Made by a program: the position numbers and the translations under genes | Shown here: in pieces, positions 1 to 8,945 of the stretch | Layout: every line of letters begins with the position of its first letter | Position numbering within the stretch: the stretch's first letter is position 1 | The notes under the pieces: model-generated | Told to the model about the DNA's origin: nothing | The model's input: only the letters and a program-made list of their open reading frames with translations | The model's database searches: none | From: Gammaproteobacteria bacterium | GTDB taxonomy: Bacteria > Pseudomonadota > Gammaproteobacteria > Burkholderiales > Burkholderiaceae_D | Assembly (NCBI GenBank): GCA_903970185.1 | Contig: CAJCIC010000035.1 | Span: 1 to 39,208, forward strand | Direction: 5' to 3' | DNA length: 39,208 nucleotides

Positions 1-138
1 GTCTGGGCGTCGCCGGCGGCTTGCTGCGCGAGCCCGCCTGCAGGTCAGGCAGGAGCGCAAGGCGCTGCGGCGTTGGAATGTGGACTGCCGCCAGTGTAGC
101 GCATCGCTTTTTCTCGGATACGTCGCAGCAACCTCGGC
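1..138. other. Window edge, no gene resolved
   Basis: This stretch lies downstream of the stop of the leftmost gene. No frame gives a convincing start with a ribosome binding site on either strand. A minus-strand gene could begin here and run off the left edge, but too little sequence is present to decide. Confidence 0.4.
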
Positions 139-1173
139 CTAGAGATCAACCGGCCGGTGCTCGGCCATGGATTGCTTGATGGCGAGCGCCATGCGCATGC
201 TCTGGATGGCATCGTGGAGATCGACAACGGGCTTGACGCGCTTGCGCAGGCAATCGATGAAGTGCCGCGTCTGGTCAAGAAAAAGCGTGTTGCGCTCGAA
301 GTTTTCTATGCGAAAGACCTCGGGCTGCAAAATATTGCGCCGATAGATCGTGAGCGTTTGGGCGTGCAGATCCATCACGGCGCGCGCCTTCTCGCCGATG
401 ACTTCGGTTTGCCGGTTGGGCGGTGACTGCAGGTAATCGGTGTGCAGCTGGATCGGCAGGCTGCGGCCGTGCCAGGGCACCTCCAGAAGCGATGACGCCG
501 TGTCCTCGACGTCGACTTCGAGATCGCTCCAGTGCCCGCCGATGGCATAGACGCGGCTTGCCACCCCGAAAATCGAATAGAGGAAGTCGAGTTCGTGGAT
601 CTGCGTCAGCACGACACCGCCTCCAAGGTCGGCACGCGCGGCATACATCTGGCGATAGTCTTCGTAGGGATGCCAATTGGGCAGGTATTCGCCAAGCGTG
701 GCACGCACGGCAAGCAGCGAGCCGAGTTCACCGGAAGCGACGACCTGCTGCAGCCGCATGACGCAGGGATGAAAGCGCATCTGGTATCCCACCATGGCGA
801 CACGCTTCTGGGAAAGAGCCAGCGCGGCGAGCTGTTCGGCGCCGTCGAGTGAATCGGAGAGGGGCTTCTCGATGAAGATGTCGGCGCCAGCCAGAAGGCA
901 GGCACGGGCGATGGGAATATGCAGGTTCGACGGGTTGCACACGAAAGCCGCGTCAGGGTTTTGGGCCAGTGCTGCGTCAAGCGTATCGAAGCTCGTGATG
1001 TTGTACACCTCTTCCACGTTTTGCTTGTCATCTGCGCCCATGGTCGGCGTGATGACGTGGTTAAGGCGGCGCGTGCGGTAAGCAATCAGTTCGAGCTCAT
1101 CACCGAGCAGGGTGCGAAGGTTACGGGTATGGCGCTGGCCGATGCCGCCAAGGCCGATCATGAGAATCTTCAT
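139..1173 (-). CDS. Gfo/Idh/MocA family oxidoreductase
   Basis: Predicted cytosolic NAD(P)-dependent sugar or inositol-type dehydrogenase of 344 aa. The protein begins MKILMIGLGGIGQRH, a Rossmann nucleotide-binding loop (GxGGIGxRH). The family EKP motif follows (IFIEKPLSDS), which places the conserved lysine near the substrate, then VGYQMRFHP and the active-site histidine region LTQIHELDFLY. An open frame extends 52 codons further upstream, but homology starts exactly at the ATG at 1173, so that start is used. It is the last gene of a minus-strand series with a TIM-barrel isomerase-like gene 94 bases upstream and, beyond that, a TPR glycosyltransferase and a TPP enzyme. This context suggests oxidation or reduction of a sugar or nucleotide sugar for surface or protein glycans. 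The substrate cannot be read from the sequence. Family assignment is firm; the role is inference. Confidence 0.9.
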   Translation of the reverse strand: MKILMIGLGGIGQRHTRNLRTLLGDELELIAYRTRRLNHVITPTMGADDKQNVEEVYNITSFDTLDAALAQNPDAAFVCNPSNLHIPIARACLLAGADIFIEKPLSDSLDGAEQLAALALSQKRVAMVGYQMRFHPCVMRLQQVVASGELGSLLAVRATLGEYLPNWHPYEDYRQMYAARADLGGGVVLTQIHELDFLYSIFGVASRVYAIGGHWSDLEVDVEDTASSLLEVPWHGRSLPIQLHTDYLQSPPNRQTEVIGEKARAVMDLHAQTLTIYRRNILQPEVFRIENFERNTLFLDQTRHFIDCLRKRVKPVVDLHDAIQSMRMALAIKQSMAEHRPVDL

Positions 1174-1267
1174 GGCTGCTTGTGCACGAGTGATGGCGCC
1201 AAGCAGCGCGTGCTGATGCGACAGCGGACAGACTGCCGGTGAGAGGGTGATACCCAAAGCCGGGTGC

Positions 1268-2155
1268 TCATGCCCAGTAACGGCGCACGAAGGCGGCTTG
1301 TTCGCGGATGAAGGCGACTTCATCGCCATCCTGGCCGCGGGCGACCTGGAGCGTCAGGCCATGGTTGTAGCCAACGCGATGCATGGCGGCGAAGACATCA
1401 TCAAAGTCAGCAGAGCCCTGGCCAAGCGGCCGTGTCTCGAAGCCCCCTTCCGGCTTGCGATAGCGGTCCTTGATGTGGATCGAGCCGATGCGGGCGCCAT
1501 AAGCTGCAAATTCCTCTCTTGCAATGTAGCCAAGACCCGAACTGTTGCCGACATCGTAGTTGGCACGAATGCAAGGATGCAAAAGACGCGCGAGCAAGGC
1601 GGCAAAATCCTCGGGGTTGAGGTCGGTTTCCAGGTGGAGTTCGACGTTGTGCGCTTCTGCGATCGGCGCGCATCTTTTTAGCAGGGCAACGATGACGTCC
1701 TTCTGCTCATCGGTTTCGATGCGCGAGCCGTCAACAAAGGGCAGCACGATGTAGCGTGCGCCGATCTGCTTTGCGAGCGGCAAGAGCGCGACCAGGAACT
1801 CTTCTCGCCGTCTTCGTTCTTCGGGGGTGCAGCGCAGAAATGGATAGTCCATGAACCAGTCAGCGCAGATGGCCGAGGTCAGGACCTTGTGCTCGTGCTT
1901 GAGCGTCTCGATTTCGCTCAAGCCAGAGGAGGTTAGCAAGGGATTGATGTCTTCGCCATGCGCATCGACGATCCATTCGATGTAGTCGATGCCGGCGGCC
2001 TTGGCGCGCGAGAATTCCTCTCGCCAGCGTTCGCGAGGGAAGGACTGGAAACGGCCTGCATCCGGTGGCACGAGGCGGCCTTGCATGATGCCAATCGGCG
2101 TCGGTGTCGCGCGGGCGGGCTGGAACGTTCGAGCCGGAGGAATCGGAGTGGGCAT
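1268..2155 (-). CDS. Sugar phosphate isomerase/epimerase-like TIM-barrel protein
   Basis: Xylose-isomerase-like TIM barrel of about 295 aa (AP endonuclease 2 / sugar phosphate isomerase/epimerase family). The N-terminal strand PIGIMQGRLVPP is typical of hexulose-6-phosphate-isomerase-like members. Likely metal ligands lie in VELHLETD (Glu), NYDVGN (Asp) and SIHIKDR (His/Asp), followed by the LGQGSADF segment usual near the end of these barrels. The longest frame begins with TTG at 2164; the ATG at 2155 (MPTPIPP) is preferred, though neither has a clear Shine-Dalgarno. It lies between the TPR glycosyltransferase gene and the Gfo/Idh/MocA gene on the same strand. Isomerase plus dehydrogenase pairs of these two families are common in sugar catabolism and in unusual-sugar synthesis. 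The exact reaction is unknown. Confidence 0.85.
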   Translation of the reverse strand: MPTPIPPARTFQPARATPTPIGIMQGRLVPPDAGRFQSFPRERWREEFSRAKAAGIDYIEWIVDAHGEDINPLLTSSGLSEIETLKHEHKVLTSAICADWFMDYPFLRCTPEERRRREEFLVALLPLAKQIGARYIVLPFVDGSRIETDEQKDVIVALLKRCAPIAEAHNVELHLETDLNPEDFAALLARLLHPCIRANYDVGNSSGLGYIAREEFAAYGARIGSIHIKDRYRKPEGGFETRPLGQGSADFDDVFAAMHRVGYNHGLTLQVARGQDGDEVAFIREQAAFVRRYWA

Positions 2156-2284
2156 GCGCAGCAATTGTAGGTGTTCAATCGTACTGGATTTGAAGATCGA
2201 AAATCACCAAGCCCTCAAGGCCACGAAAAGAGCCAAGCCGATCGATCACCGATAAGAAGCCCGACTGTTGTTCCTTTGGCGAGC

Positions 2285-4081
2285 TCAACGTTCGAACTCG
2301 CCGCCGCCAGGGTATTTGCTTCTGAGGTAATCCTCCACATCATCAGTAAGACGCGGGATGACGTCGTGCCACTCTCCAGCCGACGTGGCAGCGAACACCC
2401 GTGCCTCGGGCCACCAAGGGCTGAGTGTGTCCCCGATTTGCCAGCGCCAGTCGTCCATCGTCGGCTTTAAAACCCAAAGTGGCCTGCCGAGTGCTCCCGC
2501 CAGGTGAGCGCCGGCGCTATCGATGGCGATGACGCCATCTACAAGAGACATTACGGCAGCCGTGTCGGCAAAATTTGAAAACCGTGGCGTGGGGTCAGCC
2601 ATGTTCAGAAGCCGAATCGATGCCTCGACTTCGGGGCGGGGATCGGTCGAGAGATTAATCCAGCGAACGTTTCCAAGACGCTTGAGCGCAGCTAGTCTCT
2701 CAGGAGGAACTGTGCGGATCCAATCGTCCATTCGCCGCGGGTTGCCGCTCGCGATCAGTCCCAGAACCGGGCCGTTGAAGGTGCCCAGTTCAGATCGCCA
2801 GTGCGCGATGCGCGCGTCATCAACCCAGATTCTCGGGAAGTGCGCAATTTCCCCTTCTCCAACGTTGAGGCCCGCGACCAAATCGAACAGGCCACACGCA
2901 TAGTCGCATCCGAGCGCAGACGGATCTGGCATATGCGGCGAATGCACGATGTCCGCGAATGGCTCAAGCGCAGTCAGGAGCGAGGTCATCGCCGGCAAGA
3001 CCCAAAGGACGACATTGATGCCACGGCCAGCGAGAATCGGCACAAAGCGAAGAGCCATCAAAGCGTCGCCGACGCCTTGATCGAAATGGACGAACAGCCG
3101 CTTGTTGCCTAGCGGCTGGCCGGTCCATAACAACGCGGTTTTTGGGTAATTGTTAGGATTGAACTTCCGGTTTGTCTCGGCCATCAGGCGCCAACCTTCT
3201 ATCCAGCGCGTGCCCCCCTGCCTGACCAGCCGATAGCCTAGTCCGTTGCGCACCTCGGGCAAGGCAGGGGAGAGCTTGAAAGCAAGCTCCATGAGCCTTA
3301 GTCCATCCTCAGTGCGCCCTGCGTATAAGCAAGTAGTGGATAAATTCGCGGCTAGAGTTGCCGTCAAGTCGTCGCGGGACATAAATCGCTCAACGAGGTC
3401 AATGGCAAGATGCCATGTCTGCTTTCCAGCACCGATCAACTGGCTGAGGCGCTCGGCCTCAGCCACGGTCAGAGTGCCGTTTCGGAAGCGTTCGGTGTAA
3501 GTGCTAATCCACGCGTCGCGCGTTTCCGTAACGACTGACGAGCCAGCCTCTTGAGCACCAATCGCGCTAAAACGGCTTTTCACCGCCTCGATGTTTGCGA
3601 GGGCTTGGGTATCGGAAGGATTGATGCGTATTGCTGTCTCGAATGCATTCAGGGATTCACCAAGCTGGCCCAGATTCAAGTGGATTGCGCCTAAGGCGTT
3701 GTAGACCTGTTCGTCTGCGCAGCCGGCGGCAATTGCCCTTGCGCCAATATCGATGCCTTTGGCGTATTCCTCCGTAAAATAGAGCGCACCGACCAAAAAT
3801 TTGAGTGCCGTGACATTGGCGGGCTCGAATACCAGCGCCTGCTCGAACGCTGCGGCGGCTTCTTGATAACGGGCTAGCATGAAGTAGGCAAAGCCCATGC
3901 TGGCGAACAGGCGAGCATCGCGTGAAAACTGCTTTTCGTGCGCCTGTAACAGGACCAGCATTGACGAGTAGTCCTGGGAACGACTGTATGCATCAGCCTG
4001 TTCAAGAATCGGCAAGATGTTCGGCGCTGCGGCTAGAGGGGCTGGATTGCCTCTTCTCTTGGTCAGCCACTTAAAAGCCAT
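2285..4081 (-). CDS. TPR-repeat protein with GT-B (GT9-like) glycosyltransferase domain, paralogue 1
   Basis: Protein of 598 aa. The N-terminal third holds tandem TPR-like helical pairs (for example ARYQEAAAAFEQALVFEPAN and LNLGQLGESLNAFETAIRINP). The C-terminal half resembles heptosyltransferase-type GT-B folds, with FDQGVGDALMALRF, then IAIDSAGAHLAGALGRPLWVL and the motif DWRWQIGDTLSPWWP near residues 541-555. There is no signal peptide, so it is probably cytosolic. The longest frame starts with TTG at 4093, which would sit directly on the only purine-rich stretch; ATG at 4081 is therefore chosen. A strong sigma70-like promoter lies upstream at 4251-4280. A paralogue with the same architecture is at 13823-15550. 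By eye the codon use looks less GC-rich than the neighbours, which may mean horizontal acquisition. Donor and acceptor are unknown; protein or LPS glycosylation are both possible. Confidence 0.8.
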   Translation of the reverse strand: MAFKWLTKRRGNPAPLAAAPNILPILEQADAYSRSQDYSSMLVLLQAHEKQFSRDARLFASMGFAYFMLARYQEAAAAFEQALVFEPANVTALKFLVGALYFTEEYAKGIDIGARAIAAGCADEQVYNALGAIHLNLGQLGESLNAFETAIRINPSDTQALANIEAVKSRFSAIGAQEAGSSVVTETRDAWISTYTERFRNGTLTVAEAERLSQLIGAGKQTWHLAIDLVERFMSRDDLTATLAANLSTTCLYAGRTEDGLRLMELAFKLSPALPEVRNGLGYRLVRQGGTRWIEGWRLMAETNRKFNPNNYPKTALLWTGQPLGNKRLFVHFDQGVGDALMALRFVPILAGRGINVVLWVLPAMTSLLTALEPFADIVHSPHMPDPSALGCDYACGLFDLVAGLNVGEGEIAHFPRIWVDDARIAHWRSELGTFNGPVLGLIASGNPRRMDDWIRTVPPERLAALKRLGNVRWINLSTDPRPEVEASIRLLNMADPTPRFSNFADTAAVMSLVDGVIAIDSAGAHLAGALGRPLWVLKPTMDDWRWQIGDTLSPWWPEARVFAATSAGEWHDVIPRLTDDVEDYLRSKYPGGGEFER

Positions 4082-4250
4082 TGTGCGACTCAACCTTCGC
4101 GCGACAGGATTGTGCGAGCCTTAAGCAACGTTTGTGGTTCGATTGTGATCGGCGCAGGTCGGAAAGCTGATTCCGGTATTCAAATCGGATGAAGAGATGA
4201 GATATTTCCAAGGGCGCTGCGTCAACTTGGCTGTCGTAGGCGCCTGATGA

Positions 4251-4280
4251 AGGATACGCTGCCGTTTTTTCCATTGTCAA
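4251..4280 (-). promoter_or_regulatory. Candidate sigma70 promoter of the TPR glycosyltransferase gene
   Basis: On the minus strand a perfect -35 box TTGACA (4275-4280) is followed after 18 bases by TATCCT (4251-4256). The predicted start near 4243 would give a leader of about 160 nt before the ATG at 4081. The 276-base gap between the TPP gene and this gene is otherwise empty. Confidence 0.5.
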
Positions 4281-4357
4281 GGTAGACGGTTTTGCATTCG
4301 TAGAAATGCGGAACCTGTTGTTGACCGGGTAAGGGCAGTGAGCCGTCGCACACCTGG

Positions 4358-6142
4358 CTACCAATTCAGTTCCGAAAGCGGCGTGGACGACGGCTTGCCA
4401 TCGGCACTCATGATGGTCTTCACGCCCGGGCCGCGGTATTCGAACTGGTCGATGCGCATGTCGACCATGAGCGGCTTTGCATCGGCGGCAAGCGTTGGCA
4501 AAAGTGCGGAAAGCTCGGCAAGCGTGAAGATGCAGGTGTAGTCGATGTCAAATGCCGCGCAGATCTTCTCGTAGGGCGGGATGTACAGTCCTGATCCGGC
4601 GTCGACACCTGCGATGCCGCCGAAAAACTTGGTCTGCGAGGCACGGATCGATTCATAGCCATTGTTGTTCAGAAGAAAAATGACAAAGCCCTTGGGGCCA
4701 TAGTGCGTGAGCGTGGCGAGCTCCTGGATATTGAGCATGAGGCCGCCATCGGCCTCAAGGCAGCAGATGCGCGTCTTGGAGCTAAACGATGCGCCGATCG
4801 AGTGTGCAAGGCCCAGGCCCATCGAGCCCAGGGAGGCGCCGTTGAAAAAGCGCGAGTTGATGCCGGGCTGGAAGAAGCGCGAGAAGGTTTCCTCGGCATA
4901 GCCCGAACTTGCAGGAATCCACGTCTTGTTGTCGGCCCAGCCATTGAAAAGACGCGTGATGTTATAGACGTTCATCTTGTCGCTTGCCATGCGCCGGGTC
5001 TCTTCCGCGAGGTATTCGGTACGCTCGTTCTGGCACCACGGGAGCCAATCGGATGAGGCCCTGGAGGTGGCATCCTTGACCATCTCGATCGCCAAAGGCA
5101 GCGCGTGCAGGTCGGCGCGCACAAGATCAAGTCGCGGCAGCTCGCCGAATTTGTCGAGTTCGGGCTGGTCGACATCAATGACGATGCGCTGCGCCTGAGC
5201 TCCAAAGACGTGGCGCTGAAAGCCTGTTGTGCCCAGATCAAGGCGGCCACCCAGAATCAGCATGACATCGCAGGCAAAGAGGATGCGGTTGGCCGAGATC
5301 TCGGCGAGGCCGCCCGGGCATCCGAAAAACAGCGGATCGCTCGCAGGCATGATGTCCTCTGATAGCCAGGTGTACTGACAGGGAATGTCGTGCATACGGG
5401 CAAACTCGACAATCAACTCATCAACGCAAGCGGCACGAAGGCCGTTGCCAAGATAAAGCAGCGGGCGGGTTGCAGCGAGAAGCGTGCGAAGCGCCGTGGC
5501 GATCTTGTCCCTGGAGCCGAGCTCATCGGCTGCGTCGATCTTTTCCCGCACTGCGGCAACCGCATGCTCGAGGTCGGCCTTCTCATATTCGATTGGCATA
5601 CCCTGAACATCGAGAGGGAATTCGATGAAGACAGCGCCTGGTCGGCCACGAAAGGCGTCGGCCAGGGTATCGATGAGAACTTCCCTGAAGTCGGCAGGCC
5701 CGATGCGCTCAAAGCGCTTGACGCACGGGGTGATGAGTTCGCGGCTATGCACTTCCTGCGCGCCGTGGGCGCGCGTGCCCCAGCGGTCGATGTCCGCCGT
5801 CTTGATCTGACCGGCAAGCACGATAAGGGGCGTCGAGTCCGTATGCGCAGAGATGAGGGAAGTCACGGTGTTTGAGACGCCCGGACCCGCTGTCACCACG
5901 GCAAAGCCGGCCTTGCGAAAATTCGCGGCCTTGGCATAGCCCTCGGCCGCGGCGACGACGGCCTGTTCGTGCTGGCAGTACACGGCCTTCAGACCCCGAT
6001 GCGCGGCAACGGCGCGGTTCAGGTGCATGGCCATGCCGCCGGTGAGCGAGAAAACGGTGTCATGCCCAAGCGCGACCACAAGCTCGACTGCAAAGTTGGC
6101 GATGTTCCTGGCGGGGGTGATGGGCTGAAGCGACTGCGACAT
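4358..6142 (-). CDS. TPP-dependent enzyme, acetolactate-synthase-like large subunit
   Basis: Thiamine-diphosphate enzyme of 594 aa with the three-domain pyruvate-oxidase/acetolactate-synthase fold. The N-terminal PYR domain contains VYCQHEQ with the catalytic Glu at residue 59, then VTAGPGVSNTV. The central domain carries GLRAACVDELIVEFA, and the C-terminal PP domain has LEADGGLMLNIQEL (Asp 465) followed by LLNNNGYESI, the Mg-TPP motif. The usual first Gly of the GDG triad is Ala here. The start at 6142 is chosen because AGGAAGG lies 3 bases upstream of the ATG; the frame could extend 34 codons further. No ilvN-type regulatory subunit is nearby, which argues against branched-chain amino acid synthesis. 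Location among sugar genes fits a carboligase acting on a keto-sugar (YerE-like) or another decarboxylase. Family is firm; substrate is not. Confidence 0.85.
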   Translation of the reverse strand: MSQSLQPITPARNIANFAVELVVALGHDTVFSLTGGMAMHLNRAVAAHRGLKAVYCQHEQAVVAAAEGYAKAANFRKAGFAVVTAGPGVSNTVTSLISAHTDSTPLIVLAGQIKTADIDRWGTRAHGAQEVHSRELITPCVKRFERIGPADFREVLIDTLADAFRGRPGAVFIEFPLDVQGMPIEYEKADLEHAVAAVREKIDAADELGSRDKIATALRTLLAATRPLLYLGNGLRAACVDELIVEFARMHDIPCQYTWLSEDIMPASDPLFFGCPGGLAEISANRILFACDVMLILGGRLDLGTTGFQRHVFGAQAQRIVIDVDQPELDKFGELPRLDLVRADLHALPLAIEMVKDATSRASSDWLPWCQNERTEYLAEETRRMASDKMNVYNITRLFNGWADNKTWIPASSGYAEETFSRFFQPGINSRFFNGASLGSMGLGLAHSIGASFSSKTRICCLEADGGLMLNIQELATLTHYGPKGFVIFLLNNNGYESIRASQTKFFGGIAGVDAGSGLYIPPYEKICAAFDIDYTCIFTLAELSALLPTLAADAKPLMVDMRIDQFEYRGPGVKTIMSADGKPSSTPLSELNW

Positions 6143-6173
6143 GAACCTTCCTTGATCAGAATGCGTCCTTGCC

Positions 6174-6179
6174 ATCATA
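6174..6179 (-). promoter_or_regulatory. Candidate -10 box for the TPP enzyme gene
   Basis: TATGAT on the minus strand about 30 bases before the ATG at 6142. No good -35 box is found at 17-18 bases. An inverted repeat TCAGAC-5-GTCTGA lies further upstream at 6222-6238. Weak evidence. Confidence 0.25.
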
Positions 6180-6277
6180 GCGTTTGGCGCCGGAATCGAA
6201 CGAATCGGTGACTTGCGCGGGTCAGACCCCATGTCTGAAGTCAAGCCAGCGCGAAAAGTGCATCGCGCATGAACGTT

Positions 6278-8293
6278 CTAGGGCTTGTAAAAACAGCTGG
6301 AATTGGCGTAGGCCGTTGCAACCACGTCTGAACCCGTGAAGCTCAAATGGTGGTCGTCGCGAAAGAGGATGCCCTGAGGGGACATTTCAGTATAGTTGCC
6401 ATCGGGCGTGCGAAAAACATCGTCCTGTGAAAACACGCAGACCCCTGGCATGGAAAGAAATAACTGGCGCCAGAGATCGACGTAGGGCTGCATCGCTGCG
6501 TCGATAGTGGCTTTTTTCACGATGCAATCGGCCGCATCCTTGAGACAGGCGTGGGGATCGATGCCCATAAGCGGCGTATCGAATGTCGCGACCACATTTT
6601 TGTGTTGTGCAAGGAGCAGGTCGAGATCATGGCGCACGAGTGGAGCAATCGCGACAAATCGCGAAGACGCTGAGTTCGCTCCAAAACGATTGGGGATGAC
6701 CATGTTCTTGATGTCCCACGGCGCCATCGACCAGATGACCGTCGTGATTTGCGGCTGCGCCAGCAAGAACCGATAGATTTTTTCATTGACCTTGCTGCAT
6801 ACCTTGTTCCAGCGAAACGTGCCTTCGAGTCCCTCGAACGGGGCACAGGTTCCGTCCCCGACATTGATGACGCGCTCGCCTTGTCGCGCGTAGAGTCGGG
6901 AAAGACCGGGAAAAAGATGGTTCGCCGTGCTGTCCCCGATAACCGCGACCGTGATCGGCCCGCTCCCAGGTGTGGTCGAGCAAAAAAGCGAGTCGCGTGC
7001 GTCATGCGCTTCTGGAACCAGATCGAGACTCGCAATGCAGTTCGGATCCGGATCGAACCATTCGAGCGGCGAGTGGCGGGCGTGGGCCATGAGCACAGCG
7101 GCGATGCCGGCAATGAGGACCAGGCTCGCCATGCCGCAAAGTGCTACGGCCCGAAGTGGCACACGCATGCGGATCGGTACCTCGATGACGCGATAGGTGA
7201 AAATCGCGAGCAGGATGGAAAGCAGAAGCAAGAGCAGCAGCTGAACGCTTGATAATCCGTCTGGCGCGCTACTGTGGGCGAGCGAGAGCAAAGGCCAATG
7301 CCAGAGATAAAGGGGATAGCTGATGAGCCCGATTGCGACCAGCGCGCTCTTGCCAAGGAATCGCGCATTGACGTAACTGTCGGACCCGGCAACGATCAGC
7401 GCGGCCGCACCGAGGGTTGGCAAAAGTGCGAGGATGCCGGGAAACACCGAATCGGCCTTGATCAGGAATAAGGCGAGGACAATCAGCGAAAGGCCGGCAA
7501 TGCCAAGGAGGTCGCGCCCGGTCTGAATTCGGATGCGCAGCGCACGCGAGAAGCGCGCATGGAGGGCGGCCATGGGTTCTTCGCCATCGATTTGCAGCCA
7601 GGCGATCATGGCGCCGAGGTCGATTTCCCAAAAGCGCGAAACGGGAGAATAGAATGCCGCGCTGGCATCAGTTAGCGTGAGCCACAGGTTCGCGGCAAAC
7701 GACAAGGCGAACGAAATCAAAAGCAGGGCCTTCCAGGCGCTGCGTTTTTTTCGACAGGCCCAAAGCAGCAAGGGCCACAAGAGATAAAACTGCTCCTCGA
7801 CGGCCAGTGACCAGAGGTGCAGCAAAGGCTTTGCAGTTGACGCCTGGTCGAAATAGCCGGCCTCGTTCAGAAACAGGAAGTTTGCGGCAAAAGCACAGGC
7901 CGCGATGATTTCGCGGCAGAGTGCGCGCCAGTCCTCTCCTGCCAGAACCGGATAAGCGATAAGCGCGGTGGCGATGACAACGAGGACGAGCGCGGGCAGG
8001 ATGCGCCTTGCGCGCCTTGCGTAGAACGAGAGGAAGCGAAAGCTCGAAGTCTCGAGGCTCTTGAACAGGATGCCCGAGATCAGGTAGCCGGAGATGACGA
8101 AGAACACGTCGACGCCGACAAAGCCTCCTGGTATTAGCGCCGGAAAAGCGTGGAACGCCAGCACCGCCATGACGGCGATCGCACGCAGCCCGTCGATATC
8201 CGGCCGGTGATGGTCCTCTGGCAGCGGGATCAAACCAAAAATGCCACTCCCTCTGGCGCGCCTTTGCACGACCGGTGACACCTCGGGCGACAT
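6278..8293 (-). CDS. Membrane O-acyltransferase (acyltransferase 3) with C-terminal SGNH domain
   Basis: Integral membrane protein of about 671 aa, OafA/YrhL type. The N-terminal acyltransferase-3 domain opens with HRPDIDGLRAIAVMAVLAFH (the conserved His for acyl transfer lies in this family's first helix) and GGFVGVDVFFVISGYLI. About ten hydrophobic helices follow, to about residue 400. The C-terminal part is an extracytoplasmic SGNH-hydrolase-like domain with the GDS block (VAVIGDSTANH) and the late D-x-x-H block (DDHHLSFTGS). Such fusions add acetyl or other acyl groups to LPS O-antigen, peptidoglycan or other glycans. ATG at 8293 is chosen, 7 bases after the moaC stop; a GTG at 8323 would overlap moaC. 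Co-orientation with the sugar genes downstream suggests it decorates their product (inference). Confidence 0.88.
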   Translation of the reverse strand: MSPEVSPVVQRRARGSGIFGLIPLPEDHHRPDIDGLRAIAVMAVLAFHAFPALIPGGFVGVDVFFVISGYLISGILFKSLETSSFRFLSFYARRARRILPALVLVVIATALIAYPVLAGEDWRALCREIIAACAFAANFLFLNEAGYFDQASTAKPLLHLWSLAVEEQFYLLWPLLLWACRKKRSAWKALLLISFALSFAANLWLTLTDASAAFYSPVSRFWEIDLGAMIAWLQIDGEEPMAALHARFSRALRIRIQTGRDLLGIAGLSLIVLALFLIKADSVFPGILALLPTLGAAALIVAGSDSYVNARFLGKSALVAIGLISYPLYLWHWPLLSLAHSSAPDGLSSVQLLLLLLLSILLAIFTYRVIEVPIRMRVPLRAVALCGMASLVLIAGIAAVLMAHARHSPLEWFDPDPNCIASLDLVPEAHDARDSLFCSTTPGSGPITVAVIGDSTANHLFPGLSRLYARQGERVINVGDGTCAPFEGLEGTFRWNKVCSKVNEKIYRFLLAQPQITTVIWSMAPWDIKNMVIPNRFGANSASSRFVAIAPLVRHDLDLLLAQHKNVVATFDTPLMGIDPHACLKDAADCIVKKATIDAAMQPYVDLWRQLFLSMPGVCVFSQDDVFRTPDGNYTEMSPQGILFRDDHHLSFTGSDVVATAYANSSCFYKP

Positions 8294-8300
8294 CGGGGCT

Positions 8301-8792
8301 CTAAGGATTTGCCACGAATGCACCGGATTTGCCGCCGCGCTTTTCGAGCAGCCGCACGTCCTCGATGGTCATGGCACGATCGATCGCCTTGCACATGTCG
8401 TAAATCGTCAAGAGCCCGATCTGAACACCGGTGAGTGCTTCCATCTCAACCCCCGTGCTACCCGTGCACTGGGCATTGACGCGGCATTCGACCGCCGGCT
8501 GCGTCGGGTGCAGGATGAATTCGACCGCGACGTGGGAAAGTGCGACCGGATGGCAAAGCGGGATCAGCTCGGCGGTCCTTTTGGTTGCCTGGATCGCGGC
8601 GATGCGCGCGATTCCAAGCACGTCGCCTTTTGCCGAACTGCCGGCGGTTATGCTTTCGTAGGTGGCACGGCTCATGGTGATGCGACCGGTGGCGATGGCC
8701 ATGCGAAAGCTCGGGTTTTTTGCGCCAATGTCAACCATGTGCGCCTGTCCGGCATTGTCAAAATGCGTCAGGTTTTGCGATGTGCCGGTCAT
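8301..8792 (-). CDS. moaC: Cyclic pyranopterin monophosphate synthase MoaC
   Basis: MoaC, 163 aa, converts the MoaA product (3',8-cyclo-GTP) to cyclic pyranopterin monophosphate, the first stable intermediate of molybdenum cofactor synthesis. Diagnostic blocks are all present: [15 protein letters not shown], the LIPLCHP motif with its Cys-His, [19 protein letters not shown] and the C-terminal GGKSG loop. The internal ATG at 8792 ([12 protein letters not shown]) matches family length and follows a purine-rich AAAGAAAG; the frame can start 7 codons earlier at 8813. The gene is divergent from bepA and ends 7 bases before the acyltransferase start, so the two may be cotranscribed. Confidence 0.95.
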   Translation of the reverse strand: MTGTSQNLTHFDNAGQAHMVDIGAKNPSFRMAIATGRITMSRATYESITAGSSAKGDVLGIARIAAIQATKRTAELIPLCHPVALSHVAVEFILHPTQPAVECRVNAQCTGSTGVEMEALTGVQIGLLTIYDMCKAIDRAMTIEDVRLLEKRGGKSGAFVANP

Positions 8793-8851
8793 GAAAACTT
8801 TCTTTACAACCATTTTAGAATTCGCCGCATGTGACCCTGGCGCGCCGGATT

Positions 8852-8857
8852 ATCATA
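8852..8857 (-). promoter_or_regulatory. Candidate extended -10 promoter of moaC
   Basis: Minus-strand TGC-TATGAT forms an extended -10 element, predicting transcription from about 8845 and a leader near 53 nt. No clear -35 is seen, as is common with extended -10 promoters. It lies in the divergent space between moaC and bepA. Confidence 0.35.
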
Positions 8858-8945
8858 GCAAAGTGCACCGTTACACGAGGAGTTTATCCAGTGCAGACCC
8901 GCGCACCTTCAGGCTGACCCTGTGCTCTTGCGCGGCTAGGACGCC

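Noticed and set aside
4071-4364. 97-codon minus-strand frame between the TPP and TPR genes
   Set aside because: It overlaps the start of the TPR gene, lacks a ribosome binding site and crosses the predicted promoter.
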